Positions 5,591 through 13,432 of a DNA stretch of 64,000 bases are shown in pieces. The stretch comes from Roseburia faecis (GTDB lineage Bacteria; Bacillota; Clostridia; Lachnospirales; Lachnospiraceae): contig NZ_CVRR01000003.1 of NCBI RefSeq assembly GCF_001406815.1, positions 1 through 64,000 on the forward strand, given 5' to 3'. The notes under the pieces were generated by a model that saw nothing but the letters and a program-made list of their open reading frames with translations, searched no databases and was not told the origin of the DNA. The stretch's first letter is position 1. Each line of letters opens with the position of its first letter. The position numbers were made by a program, and so were the translations under genes.

Positions 5591-7330
5591 ATGTATATCG
5601 AAAAGATTAACGGACCAGAAGATGTGAAGAAATTAAATATAGAAGAGATGACAGCTCTCGCAGAAGAAATGCGTCATGCATTATTAAAGAGGGCAAGTAT
5701 TCACGGCGGGCATTTTGGCCCGAATTTTGGCATGGTAGAGGCAATCATTGCACTGCATTATGTTTTTGAGTCCCCAAAGGACAAAATGGTATTTGATGTT
5801 TCCCATCAGACCTATCCGCACAAGATGCTGACCGGTCGAAAAGATGCCTATTTATATGAAGAACATTACGACGACGTGACGGGATACAGCTGTCCGCAGG
5901 AAAGTGAACATGACCATTTTACGGTCGGACATACCTCTACATCCGTCAGTCTGGCATGCGGTCTGGCAAAGGCAAGGGATCTTCGTGGGGAAAGTGCAAA
6001 TGTGATCGCAATTATCGGAGACGGTTCTTTAAGCGGAGGAGAAGCCTTAGAAGGAATGGATTTTGCGGCAGAATTAGACAGCAACATGATCATTGTAGTA
6101 AATGACAATGATATGTCAATTGCAGAAAACCATGGAGGACTTTATTCAAATCTGAAATTACTCCGCGAGACAAACGGACAGGCAGAGTGCAATTTATTTA
6201 AAGCCATGGGACTTGATTATGTCTATGTGGATCATGGAAATGACTTAAGGGAACTGATCGGGGCTTTCAAACAGGTAAAAGACAGTAAGAAACCGGTTGT
6301 TGTCCACATTAATACATTAAAGGGAAAAGGTTATAAACCGGCAGAAGAGCATAAGGAAGAATGGCACTGGCATCTTCCATTTGATATTGAGACCGGAAAA
6401 TCCCATTTTCCGGAAGTGGAAGATTATTCTTCGGTGACCTGTGAATATCTGATTGAAAAGATGAAAAAGGATCCGACAGTTGTTACAATTACATCCGGAA
6501 CCCCGACGATTCTCGGATTTACGCAGGAGAAAAGGAAACAGGCCGGCCGGCAGTTTGTAGATGTGGGAATCGCGGAGGAGACAGCGGTAGCACTTGCTTC
6601 CGGAATTGCCAAAGGTGGCGGAAAGCCGGTATATGGTGTGTATTCCAGCTTTATCCAGAGGACGTATGACCAGATTTCACAGGATCTGTGTATTGACGGG
6701 AATCCGGCAACGATTGTTGTGTATACGGGATCGGTATTTGGCATGACGGATGTTACCCATCTGGGACTGCAGGATATTCCGATGCTTTCTAATATTCCGG
6801 GACTGGTTTATCTGGCACCGACAACAAAGGAAGAATATCTGTCAATGCTTGACTGGAGTGTGGAGCAGAAGGAAATGCCGGTTGCGATCAAACTTCCGGG
6901 CGGAGACATGATTTCGGATGGCAGAGAAGTCACAAAAGACTGGAGCCAGCTCAACACCTATGAGGTAACGGAAAAGGGAAGCAAAATTGCACTGATCGGA
7001 CTCGGAACATTTTATTCCCTGGCACTGCAGACCGCAGAAATGCTGGAGAAAAAAGGTATTCATGCAACGGTAATCAACCCGTATTATATTACCGGACTGG
7101 ATAAGGGACTGCTGGAGAAGCTGAAGGCAGACCATGACACGGTAGTTACACTGGAAGATGGCATCCTGAATGGTGGTTTCGGAGAAAAAATCGCAAGATT
7201 TTATGGAAGCAGTGATATGAAAGTCTATAATTACGGATTGAAAAAAGAATTCCTTGACCGGTATGATGTAAATGAGGTATTAAAAGAGAATCATCTGACA
7301 GCAGAGCAGATTGTAAATGACGTATTATAG
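5591..7330 (+). CDS. 1-deoxy-D-xylulose-5-phosphate synthase family protein
   Basis: The 579-residue protein shows the DXS/transketolase layout. An N-terminal thiamine diphosphate domain has GGHFGPNFGMVEAIIALHYV, DVSHQTYPHKMLTGRKD and the GDGSLSGGEALEG...ND motif; middle pyrimidine-binding and C-terminal transketolase domains follow. DXS joins pyruvate and glyceraldehyde-3-phosphate in isoprenoid and thiamine synthesis. It is shorter than housekeeping DXS (about 620) and diverged, so it may be a paralog with another acceptor. ATG 5591 follows GGAAGGAG; the longer frame would begin upstream of the transcription start. Expression is likely inducible through the MerR-type promoter. Confidence 0.75.
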   Translation: MYIEKINGPEDVKKLNIEEMTALAEEMRHALLKRASIHGGHFGPNFGMVEAIIALHYVFESPKDKMVFDVSHQTYPHKMLTGRKDAYLYEEHYDDVTGYSCPQESEHDHFTVGHTSTSVSLACGLAKARDLRGESANVIAIIGDGSLSGGEALEGMDFAAELDSNMIIVVNDNDMSIAENHGGLYSNLKLLRETNGQAECNLFKAMGLDYVYVDHGNDLRELIGAFKQVKDSKKPVVVHINTLKGKGYKPAEEHKEEWHWHLPFDIETGKSHFPEVEDYSSVTCEYLIEKMKKDPTVVTITSGTPTILGFTQEKRKQAGRQFVDVGIAEETAVALASGIAKGGGKPVYGVYSSFIQRTYDQISQDLCIDGNPATIVVYTGSVFGMTDVTHLGLQDIPMLSNIPGLVYLAPTTKEEYLSMLDWSVEQKEMPVAIKLPGGDMISDGREVTKDWSQLNTYEVTEKGSKIALIGLGTFYSLALQTAEMLEKKGIHATVINPYYITGLDKGLLEKLKADHDTVVTLEDGILNGGFGEKIARFYGSSDMKVYNYGLKKEFLDRYDVNEVLKENHLTAEQIVNDVL

Positions 7331-7448
7331 AAGGCAGAAATAAACAACAAACCTTGTGAGAATCGACACAATATGGTAAAATATAACATACTAGAGCTTA
7401 TTTTGCATAGTGGTTAGAATAGCGGGCTCATGGAAGGAGCGGTATCAT

Positions 7449-8837
7449 ATGAAGAATAAAGATTCGAAAGCAAGGATGCAGATGATTTTCGGGATACTTT
7501 TGTTTGCGTTTATTTTTATGGCAGAGTTGTATGCCATAGTCAATTTCCCGAAGATGTTTATTGTTCTGGTTGTTTTGGCAGCAGCAGATCTGATATGCCT
7601 GTATGTTGCAATCAGAGGCGTGATTTCAGTATATGAGACAAAATATGCCCGGAGAGAGGAACAGTATGAGAGTATTTTCAAGTCGGAAAAGGCATCATAT
7701 CTCATGCTGAAAAAATATTTTGAGGAAATATCGGTGAAGCTTGCATATATGGAAGAGGCATCTAAGATTCCGACAGAGGAAATTGTCAATGCACAGAAGG
7801 GAATAGCGAAAGTAATTATCAAGCGGTCCCATGAGAATACCGATGCATTGATGAATTCATACGAACAGCTGATCGACCGGTTTGATACGTTCCAGAAAGG
7901 AATGGATGGGTTCGGTACAGTTGCGGGTGCTTATAAGGACGAGATTCTTTCAGTCTGTAAGGATGAAATTTCTTCGGTGCAGAAGGATGGAAAAGAACAG
8001 GAACATTCACAGGATAAAGAGATAGCCGCAAAGCTGCAGGAAATCATTATTGCAATGAAAGATATGGAACTGCGCCTGAATCAGACCATTATGAACAGTC
8101 AGAAAGTGGTTGTTTCCCAGCCGCAGGTTTCTGTACCTGTGGCAACACCTGTAGAGCCACAGCCGGCACCGCAGAATCATGTGGAAGAAACACCGGTAGA
8201 GCCGGAGATCTCACCAGAGCCGGAAGAAAGTATGGAGCCGGAGCCTGAGATTTCGCCGGATCTGGAAGAAAGTATGGAGCCGGAGCCTGAGATCTCACCG
8301 GAGCCGGAAGAAAGTATGGAACCGGAGCCGGAGATTTCACCGGAGCCGGAAGAAAGTATGGAGCCGGACCCGGAGATTCTGCCGGATATACCGGAAGAAG
8401 AGAGTTTTGAGCCGGAGGAAGAGCCTCCGGTCATGGCAGCGGATGAGATTATCCCGCCGGACCCGGAAGAATCCATTGAGGAAGCAGAAGAACTGGTAGA
8501 ACCGGACCCGATTCCGGAGGATGCGATTGTTGAGGAAGCGAATGATGAGAACCTGCCGGAGGAAGAACTTTCGCCGATGCCGGATCTGTCCGATCCAAAC
8601 CGCGCCATGAGCCCGGATGAAATAGCTGCCCTGTTTGCAAATATGGGCAATGACGACAATGCGGATAAAGCCGGGGAACCTGTCGAAGAAACGGTGGAAC
8701 CGGAGGATATTCCCGAGCCGATTGAAGAGCCGGAAGCAGTAAAAGAAGCACCTCTTCAGCCGGAAGAACCGGCAGATCCCAATAAGGCATTAAGCCCGGA
8801 TGAGATAGCTGCCCTGTTTGCAAGTATGGGAACCTGA
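7449..8837 (+). CDS. Membrane protein with Pro/Glu-rich repeats and two FliM-like C-terminal motifs
   Basis: The 462-residue protein starts at ATG 7449 after GGAAGGAG. Two membrane helices (about residues 10-55) are followed by a helical cytoplasmic region, a long acidic Pro/Glu-rich segment with 14-residue repeats (EPEPEISPEPEESM), and two copies of SPDEIAALFA.MG, one near residue 390 and one at the very C-terminus, each preceded by DPN. The SPDEIAALFA motif resembles the LSQDEIDALL peptide at the N-terminus of FliM. No known family covers the whole protein. It could tether a partner through the motif to the membrane by a flexible acidic linker. Confidence 0.65.
   Translation: MKNKDSKARMQMIFGILLFAFIFMAELYAIVNFPKMFIVLVVLAAADLICLYVAIRGVISVYETKYARREEQYESIFKSEKASYLMLKKYFEEISVKLAYMEEASKIPTEEIVNAQKGIAKVIIKRSHENTDALMNSYEQLIDRFDTFQKGMDGFGTVAGAYKDEILSVCKDEISSVQKDGKEQEHSQDKEIAAKLQEIIIAMKDMELRLNQTIMNSQKVVVSQPQVSVPVATPVEPQPAPQNHVEETPVEPEISPEPEESMEPEPEISPDLEESMEPEPEISPEPEESMEPEPEISPEPEESMEPDPEILPDIPEEESFEPEEEPPVMAADEIIPPDPEESIEEAEELVEPDPIPEDAIVEEANDENLPEEELSPMPDLSDPNRAMSPDEIAALFANMGNDDNADKAGEPVEETVEPEDIPEPIEEPEAVKEAPLQPEEPADPNKALSPDEIAALFASMGT
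8199..8380 (+). repeat. In-frame 42-bp tandem repeats encoding EPEISPEPEESMEP
   Basis: Four to five copies of a 14-codon unit with small changes lie inside the acidic linker of the membrane protein. They are nearly identical at DNA level, so recent slippage or recombination is likely and copy number may vary between strains. Confidence 0.8.
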
Positions 8838-8861
8838 AAAGAATAAAATAACAGGCAACGG

Positions 8862-8905
8862 ACGCCATCTGTTCCACGTAAAAACGTGTGACAGATGGCG
8901 TTTTG
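8862..8905 (+). terminator. Rho-independent terminator
   Basis: ACGCCATCTGT and ACAGATGGCGT form a perfect 11-bp stem followed by TTTT. Confidence 0.8.
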
Positions 8906-8937
8906 CTATAAAAATGCCATACAATGAAAAAAAATAG

Positions 8938-8965
8938 TTGCATTTTTTTTCCATTGTGTTATACT
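8938..8965 (+). promoter_or_regulatory. Promoter of the riboswitch-folT transcript
   Basis: TTGCAT (8938-8943), a 16-bp spacer and TATACT (8960-8965) place the start just before the riboswitch. Confidence 0.6.
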
Positions 8966-8991
8966 TAGGTCGTTGCAATTTAATAGTTTAA

Positions 8992-9090
8992 AGCAGAGTA
9001 GACACATGTGCGTTAAGTGCCGGATGAACAGGGAGTTGTCACCCGGACGAAAAGAGAATCTTGCGGTACATGAGTCGCATCCCGCTGCAT
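8992..9090 (+). promoter_or_regulatory. Tetrahydrofolate (THF) riboswitch
   Basis: The leader holds the conserved blocks of the THF-I riboswitch in order: GAGTAGAC, GCGTTAAGTGCCGG, a GGG..GTTGTC segment, ACGAAAAG and a closing GCATCCCGCTGC. The outer GCAG and CTGC pair as P1. The class binds THF and controls folate transport and synthesis genes, and the gene 60 bases downstream is a folate-type ECF transporter. The fold was read by eye. Confidence 0.85.
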
Positions 9091-9151
9091 CCGAAGATAA
9101 TATTATCTCCAGTTGTAGTACGGTGAGGTCTGCAAAGGAGGTAATTTTTTT

Positions 9152-9739
9152 ATGAAAAAATTCGTTACTTTGTTCACCGATTCTTTCCGTGAATTAAAAG
9201 CGGTAAGAACCATCACTACCATGGCAATGCTTGCCGCAGTTGCTGTGATTCTAGGATTTTTCTCCATTGAATATGGACAGTTTATCCGTATCGGCTTTTC
9301 TGGTATTCCAAATGGTATCATTGATTATCTGTTTGGACCGGTAGTTGGAGGAATCTTTCATGGTGCGTTGGATATCATCAAGTATATGATGAAACCGACC
9401 GGACCATTTTGCCCGCAGTTGACACTGGTTGTCATTTTGGCAGGAATCCTGTATGGCTGCTTTTTTTACAAGAAAAAGCTTACCATATGGCGCGTATTGG
9501 CAGCGAAATTTGTAGTTATGCTGATCTGTAATGTGATTCTGACAACGCTTTGTCTGACCGTGTTATATGGACAGGCATTTATGGTGATTCTTCCGGCGCG
9601 TGCACTGAAGAATCTGATTATGTGGCCGATAGATTCGGTGATCTTTTTCGCTATTACGAAGGCGCTGGAACAGATTGGTCTGTTTCGGATGTTTCAGAAA
9701 CCTGCACTGGCAAAATCCGCAAATATGCAGGGAAACTAA
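9152..9739 (+). CDS. folT: Folate ECF transporter substrate-binding subunit
   Basis: The 195-residue protein has about six membrane helices and the S-component signatures TTMAMLAAVAVILGFF near the N-terminus and GFSGIPNGIIDYLFGPVVGG, as in folate-family ECF transporters. It would bind folate and work with a shared EcfAA'T module encoded elsewhere. AAAGGAGG precedes the ATG. The THF riboswitch upstream supports folate as substrate. A bidirectional terminator follows. Confidence 0.85.
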   Translation: MKKFVTLFTDSFRELKAVRTITTMAMLAAVAVILGFFSIEYGQFIRIGFSGIPNGIIDYLFGPVVGGIFHGALDIIKYMMKPTGPFCPQLTLVVILAGILYGCFFYKKKLTIWRVLAAKFVVMLICNVILTTLCLTVLYGQAFMVILPARALKNLIMWPIDSVIFFAITKALEQIGLFRMFQKPALAKSANMQGN

Positions 9740-9757
9740 AACTTCATAAATAATAAC

Positions 9758-9803
9758 AAAACCGTCCGAAATCTGAGATTCATCAGACTGCGGACGGTTT
9801 TTT
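9758..9803. terminator. Bidirectional terminator between folT and pepT
   Basis: AAACCGTCCG and CGGACGGTTT pair and are flanked by A and T tracts, between two convergent genes. Confidence 0.8.
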
Positions 9804-9813
9804 GCAGATTCAT

Positions 9814-11034
9814 TTATTTGCGAATGGGATGGGTGGCAATATGTTTTAAAATGCGGACAGCTGTCTGCATGCCTTCCACAGAGATGTGTTCGTATGGTCC
9901 GTGAAAACCATAGCCACCAGTGCCGAGATTCGGGCACGGCAATCCCATAAAGGACAGTCTTGCGCCATCTGTACCGCCACGGATCGGACGGGAGAGCGGT
10001 GTCAGACCTTCGGAGGCAATTGCCTGTTTTGCCAGATCCACGATTTCCATTTTATCTTCAATGACAGAGAGCATATTCTCATACGAATGTTCGATGTCGA
10101 GCGTGACGGTTTCCGGTCCATATTTCTGATTCATGGATTGTGCAAGGTCACGCAGATTCTGCAGACGTTTCTTAAATGTGGTTTTATCATGGTCACGAAT
10201 GATAAAGGAAAGGGTGGCGGAAGCCACATCTCCGGACATATCGGTCAGATGATAGAATCCTTCCCGGCCGCTGGTGTGTGCCGGCGTTTCCGCTTCCGGA
10301 AGCCGGGAAACAATTTCACATCCCACCAGTGCCGCATTGACCATAATGTCTTTTGCTTCGCCCGGATGAACATTTACACCTTTAATATGAAAGATGGCAC
10401 TTGCGGCATTAAAATTTTCGTAAGCCACTTCGCCTTCGTAATCGCCGTCCACCGTGTATGCATAATCTGCCTGAAAGATAGCAAGATCAAACAGATTTGC
10501 ACCTGCACCGACTTCTTCGTCCGGCGTAAATCCGATCCAGAGTTCCCCGTGTGGTGTACCTTCTGCAATCAGTTCTTCCACGGCTGTCATGATTTCGGCA
10601 ACACCTGCCTTGTCATCAGCGCCCAGAAGTGTGGTACCGTCTGTCGTGATCAGGGTTCTTCCTTTTAAAGAGGCCAGGGATGGAAAATCACTTACCTTTA
10701 AGACGTCCTGACTTCCTTTTAATAAGATATCCCCGCCATCATAGTCGGGAATGATCTGTGGTCTGACATCTTTTCCGGAAAAATCCGGGGCGGTATCCAT
10801 ATGAGCGATAAAGCCGATGGATTTACAGTTTTCCATGCCCGGTGTGGCAGGAAGCTTGGCATATACATAGCAGTGATCGGTGAGGAGTATATTGGTAAGA
10901 CCGAGAGTTTCCAGTTCCTGCTTTAAGGCTTTTGCAAGCGTGAACTCACGCTCACTGCTTGGAATGTCACTGCAGGATTCATCGGAGGTTGTCCAATAGC
11001 TGACATATTTTAGTAATCTTTCTTCTACTTTCAT
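9814..11034 (-). CDS. pepT: Peptidase T (tripeptide aminopeptidase)
   Basis: The 406-residue length and motifs fit the M20B zinc peptidase PepT: GFIAHMDTAPDFSG (first zinc His and Asp), TTLLGADDKAGVAEI (bridging Asp), FTPDEEVGAGA (catalytic Glu pair) and RGGTDGARLSFMGLPCPNLG near the end. It removes N-terminal residues from tripeptides in the cytoplasm. Transcribed alone, convergent with folT, starting after a GGAAC-type weak site. Confidence 0.95.
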   Translation of the reverse strand: MKVEERLLKYVSYWTTSDESCSDIPSSEREFTLAKALKQELETLGLTNILLTDHCYVYAKLPATPGMENCKSIGFIAHMDTAPDFSGKDVRPQIIPDYDGGDILLKGSQDVLKVSDFPSLASLKGRTLITTDGTTLLGADDKAGVAEIMTAVEELIAEGTPHGELWIGFTPDEEVGAGANLFDLAIFQADYAYTVDGDYEGEVAYENFNAASAIFHIKGVNVHPGEAKDIMVNAALVGCEIVSRLPEAETPAHTSGREGFYHLTDMSGDVASATLSFIIRDHDKTTFKKRLQNLRDLAQSMNQKYGPETVTLDIEHSYENMLSVIEDKMEIVDLAKQAIASEGLTPLSRPIRGGTDGARLSFMGLPCPNLGTGGYGFHGPYEHISVEGMQTAVRILKHIATHPIRK

Positions 11035-11093
11035 GTTAAATTGTTCCTTTCAAATATGCTTTTAAAAAAATTTAAAAAAAATAAAAAAAGTGC

Positions 11094-11122
11094 TTGCTTT
11101 TTTAATACTCCTATTATATAAT
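11094..11122 (+). promoter_or_regulatory. tRNA-Lys promoter
   Basis: TTGCTT (11094-11099), a 17-bp spacer and TATAAT (11117-11122) lie 45 bases before the tRNA. Confidence 0.7.
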
Positions 11123-11166
11123 AACTCTTGTCTTAAGGAAAGACAAAAAACAAACAACTTAAAAAT

Positions 11167-11239
11167 GCGCGATTAGCTCAGCTGGCAGAGCACCTGACTC
11201 TTAATCAGGGTGTCCAGGGTTCGAACCCCTGATCGCGCA
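11167..11239 (+). tRNA. tRNA-Lys (anticodon CTT)
   Basis: A full 73-nt cloverleaf is visible: acceptor GCGCGAT/ATCGCGC with discriminator A, D-arm GCTCAGCTGGCAGAGC, anticodon stem CCTGA/TCAGG with loop CTCTTAA, and T-arm CAGGGTTCGAACCCCTG. CCA is not encoded. It is a single-gene transcript with its own promoter and terminator. Confidence 0.97.
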
Positions 11240-11277
11240 CTCGCAAAGCTTATTTTGATTGAATCAAATGGCAAAAG

Positions 11278-11317
11278 AACTCTTGACGAACAATGTGATT
11301 CGTTGGGGGTTTTTTTA
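11278..11317 (+). terminator. Terminator after tRNA-Lys
   Basis: AACTCTTGACGAA pairs with TTCGTTGGGGGTT (several G-U pairs), followed by seven Ts. Confidence 0.7.
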
Positions 11318-11363
11318 TTATATAAAATGCAAATAATTATAGAAAGAAACCATAGGGGGAAAT

Positions 11364-12317
11364 ATGGAGAAAGTATATGAGTATGCAGCCGCGGTTCTGG
11401 CAGAGGTCAAACGCGCGATTGCGGGGAAGGATGCCTGTATTACCAAAGCTTTTGCTACAATTCTTGCAGGAGGGCATATTCTGATTGAGGATGTGCCGGG
11501 AGTGGGAAAGACAACACTTGCCATCGCCTTTTCGCGCGTCATGGGACTTTTGGATCACCGTGTACAGTTTACACCGGACGTGCTTCCGGCAGATATTGTA
11601 GGATTTAACATGTACCAGAAAGAGACGGGACAGTTTGTGTACCATCCGGGAACGATCATGTGTAATCTGTTTCTTGCGGATGAGATCAACCGGACTTCGC
11701 CAAAGACACAGTCCGCGCTTCTTGAGGTGATGGAGGAGGGCAAAGTAACGGTGGATGGTGTGAGTCGAAAAGTGCCGCAGCCGTTTGTTGTCATTGCAAC
11801 ACAGAATCCCAAAGGCAGTGCGGGAACGCAGCTTCTTCCGGAATCACAGCTGGATCGGTTCATGACCTGCATGAGCATGGGGTACCCGGATCTGCAGAGT
11901 GAGATGGAAATTGCCCAGGGAAAAACGATGACGAAAGCGGAGGATCTGCAGCCGGTTCTTCTTCCAGAGCAGCTGTGGGAGATGCAGCAGTATGTGGAAC
12001 AGATTTATGTGCATGATCATGTTGCAAAATATATCGTACAGCTGATGGAGGCTACCAGAAAAAATGCTTACATTGAGCTGGGGGTAAGTCCCCGTGGCAC
12101 GATCGCATGCGTGCGGCTGGCAAAAGCATGGGCATTTTTGCAGGGAAGAAATTATGTGATTCCGGATGATGTGACGGATATTTTTGCGGATGTGGCAAAA
12201 CACCGTATTGTGCTCAACACAAAGGCACGGATCGGACATGTGACAGTCGATGCCACCCTGCAGGAAATTCTGTCGGATGTGGACAAACCAACAACATACA
12301 AAAGACTTAGGGGATAA
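11364..12317 (+). CDS. MoxR-family AAA+ ATPase
   Basis: The 317-residue protein carries Walker A (EDVPGVGKTTLA), Walker B (LFLADEINRTSPKTQSALLE), the sensor region FVVIATQNP and the arginine finger area LPESQLDRF, typical of MoxR ATPases. These act as chaperones that assemble or activate partner complexes. It is the first gene of a three-gene operon with a DUF58 protein and a transglutaminase-type membrane protein, the common MoxR arrangement in bacteria. Two bases separate it from the next start. Confidence 0.92.
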   Translation: MEKVYEYAAAVLAEVKRAIAGKDACITKAFATILAGGHILIEDVPGVGKTTLAIAFSRVMGLLDHRVQFTPDVLPADIVGFNMYQKETGQFVYHPGTIMCNLFLADEINRTSPKTQSALLEVMEEGKVTVDGVSRKVPQPFVVIATQNPKGSAGTQLLPESQLDRFMTCMSMGYPDLQSEMEIAQGKTMTKAEDLQPVLLPEQLWEMQQYVEQIYVHDHVAKYIVQLMEATRKNAYIELGVSPRGTIACVRLAKAWAFLQGRNYVIPDDVTDIFADVAKHRIVLNTKARIGHVTVDATLQEILSDVDKPTTYKRLRG

Positions 12318-12319
12318 AC

Positions 12320-13432
12320 GTGGGCAGTTTTCTGATTGGAACAGGGGTGACGCTTGTCACATTTTATATTGCGCTGATCTATGGAAACATTGCGATTGGG
12401 CTGATTGGGTTTGCGGAACTGGTACTGATGCTGCTTGCATGTTTGTATCTGCTGATTTATTGCAGACATATCACGGCAGATATCAGGATTCCGCTTACCG
12501 TGGCGGAAAAAGGGAAAAAAGTTACGGTACAGCTTACCGTGGATCAGACCATGTTGTTTCCGGCAGCAAAAGTGCGTTACCGTGTGCGCTGTAGAAATAC
12601 ATTTGCCGGGTATGCCAGAAATTTCTGGTGGAACGGTGCCGGACTGATGCGCGGAATGCAGTGCATGGAAAAGCGTGTCGTGCTTTCTCATGTGGGAAGT
12701 TATGAGTATGAGCTTGTAAAAGTACGGATTTATGATCTGACCGGTCTGTTTTATGTGCATAAAAAAATAAAGAGGTTTGCAGATATACAGGTGCTGCCGG
12801 AACTGGATGCGGTGGCAGTACAGGTGTCGGAGCGGGTACGCAGATATTTCGGAGAAGCGGAAAGCTACGATGATTTTCAGCCGGGAACAGATGTCAGCCA
12901 GATCTTTGATGTGCGGGAATATCGTCCGGGGGATCGCCTGCAGCGCATACACTGGAAACTCTCCGCCAAATCGGACGGGCTTCTGGTGCGGGAGGACAGT
13001 CAGCCGCTTGCCTGTGCGGTGGTATTTTTGCTGGACATGCTGCCACAGATGTCAGGAAAAGGCCGGCATATGAGGCGCAGCAGGGAAGCCTATGCGGAAA
13101 CCTTTCTCACAATTGCGGCAGATCTGGTGTATTCGATGATGGATGCCGGCTGCCCGCATTATGTGGCATGGCAGGAGGAAACAGAAATCAAACGGTTGCG
13201 CGTCGAGGATGAGGAAAGCGTGTATCTGTTTTTGATGCAGTTTATGGAATGTCAGAAGGAAACGGCCGGTTCACTGCGACAGAGATATGAGCAGCAGTAT
13301 CGTTGCGAGCACCCGGTACACAGGCTGGAACTGACACCGGAGCTTTTTCTTGTGCTGGATGGACAGACACTTGCGGATTTTGGTGGAGATAACTGGAGAC
13401 AGAAGCTGGAAGAAATGGAGCTGGTATTGTGA
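12320..13432 (+). CDS. DUF58 domain protein
   Basis: A GTG start (12320) follows AGGGGATAAAC at the end of the ATPase gene. The 370-residue protein has two N-terminal membrane helices and then the DUF58 signature FDVREYRPGDRLQRIHWKLS around residue 200. DUF58 proteins have a von Willebrand A-like fold and pair with MoxR ATPases. Its stop overlaps the next start (GTGA), so the operon is translationally coupled. Confidence 0.9.
   Translation: MGSFLIGTGVTLVTFYIALIYGNIAIGLIGFAELVLMLLACLYLLIYCRHITADIRIPLTVAEKGKKVTVQLTVDQTMLFPAAKVRYRVRCRNTFAGYARNFWWNGAGLMRGMQCMEKRVVLSHVGSYEYELVKVRIYDLTGLFYVHKKIKRFADIQVLPELDAVAVQVSERVRRYFGEAESYDDFQPGTDVSQIFDVREYRPGDRLQRIHWKLSAKSDGLLVREDSQPLACAVVFLLDMLPQMSGKGRHMRRSREAYAETFLTIAADLVYSMMDAGCPHYVAWQEETEIKRLRVEDEESVYLFLMQFMECQKETAGSLRQRYEQQYRCEHPVHRLELTPELFLVLDGQTLADFGGDNWRQKLEEMELVL

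Noticed and set aside
8177-8659. Ser/Gly-rich minus-strand open frame
   Set aside because: It is the antisense of the Pro/Glu repeat linker of the membrane protein; its composition follows from the GAGCCGGAG-type repeats.
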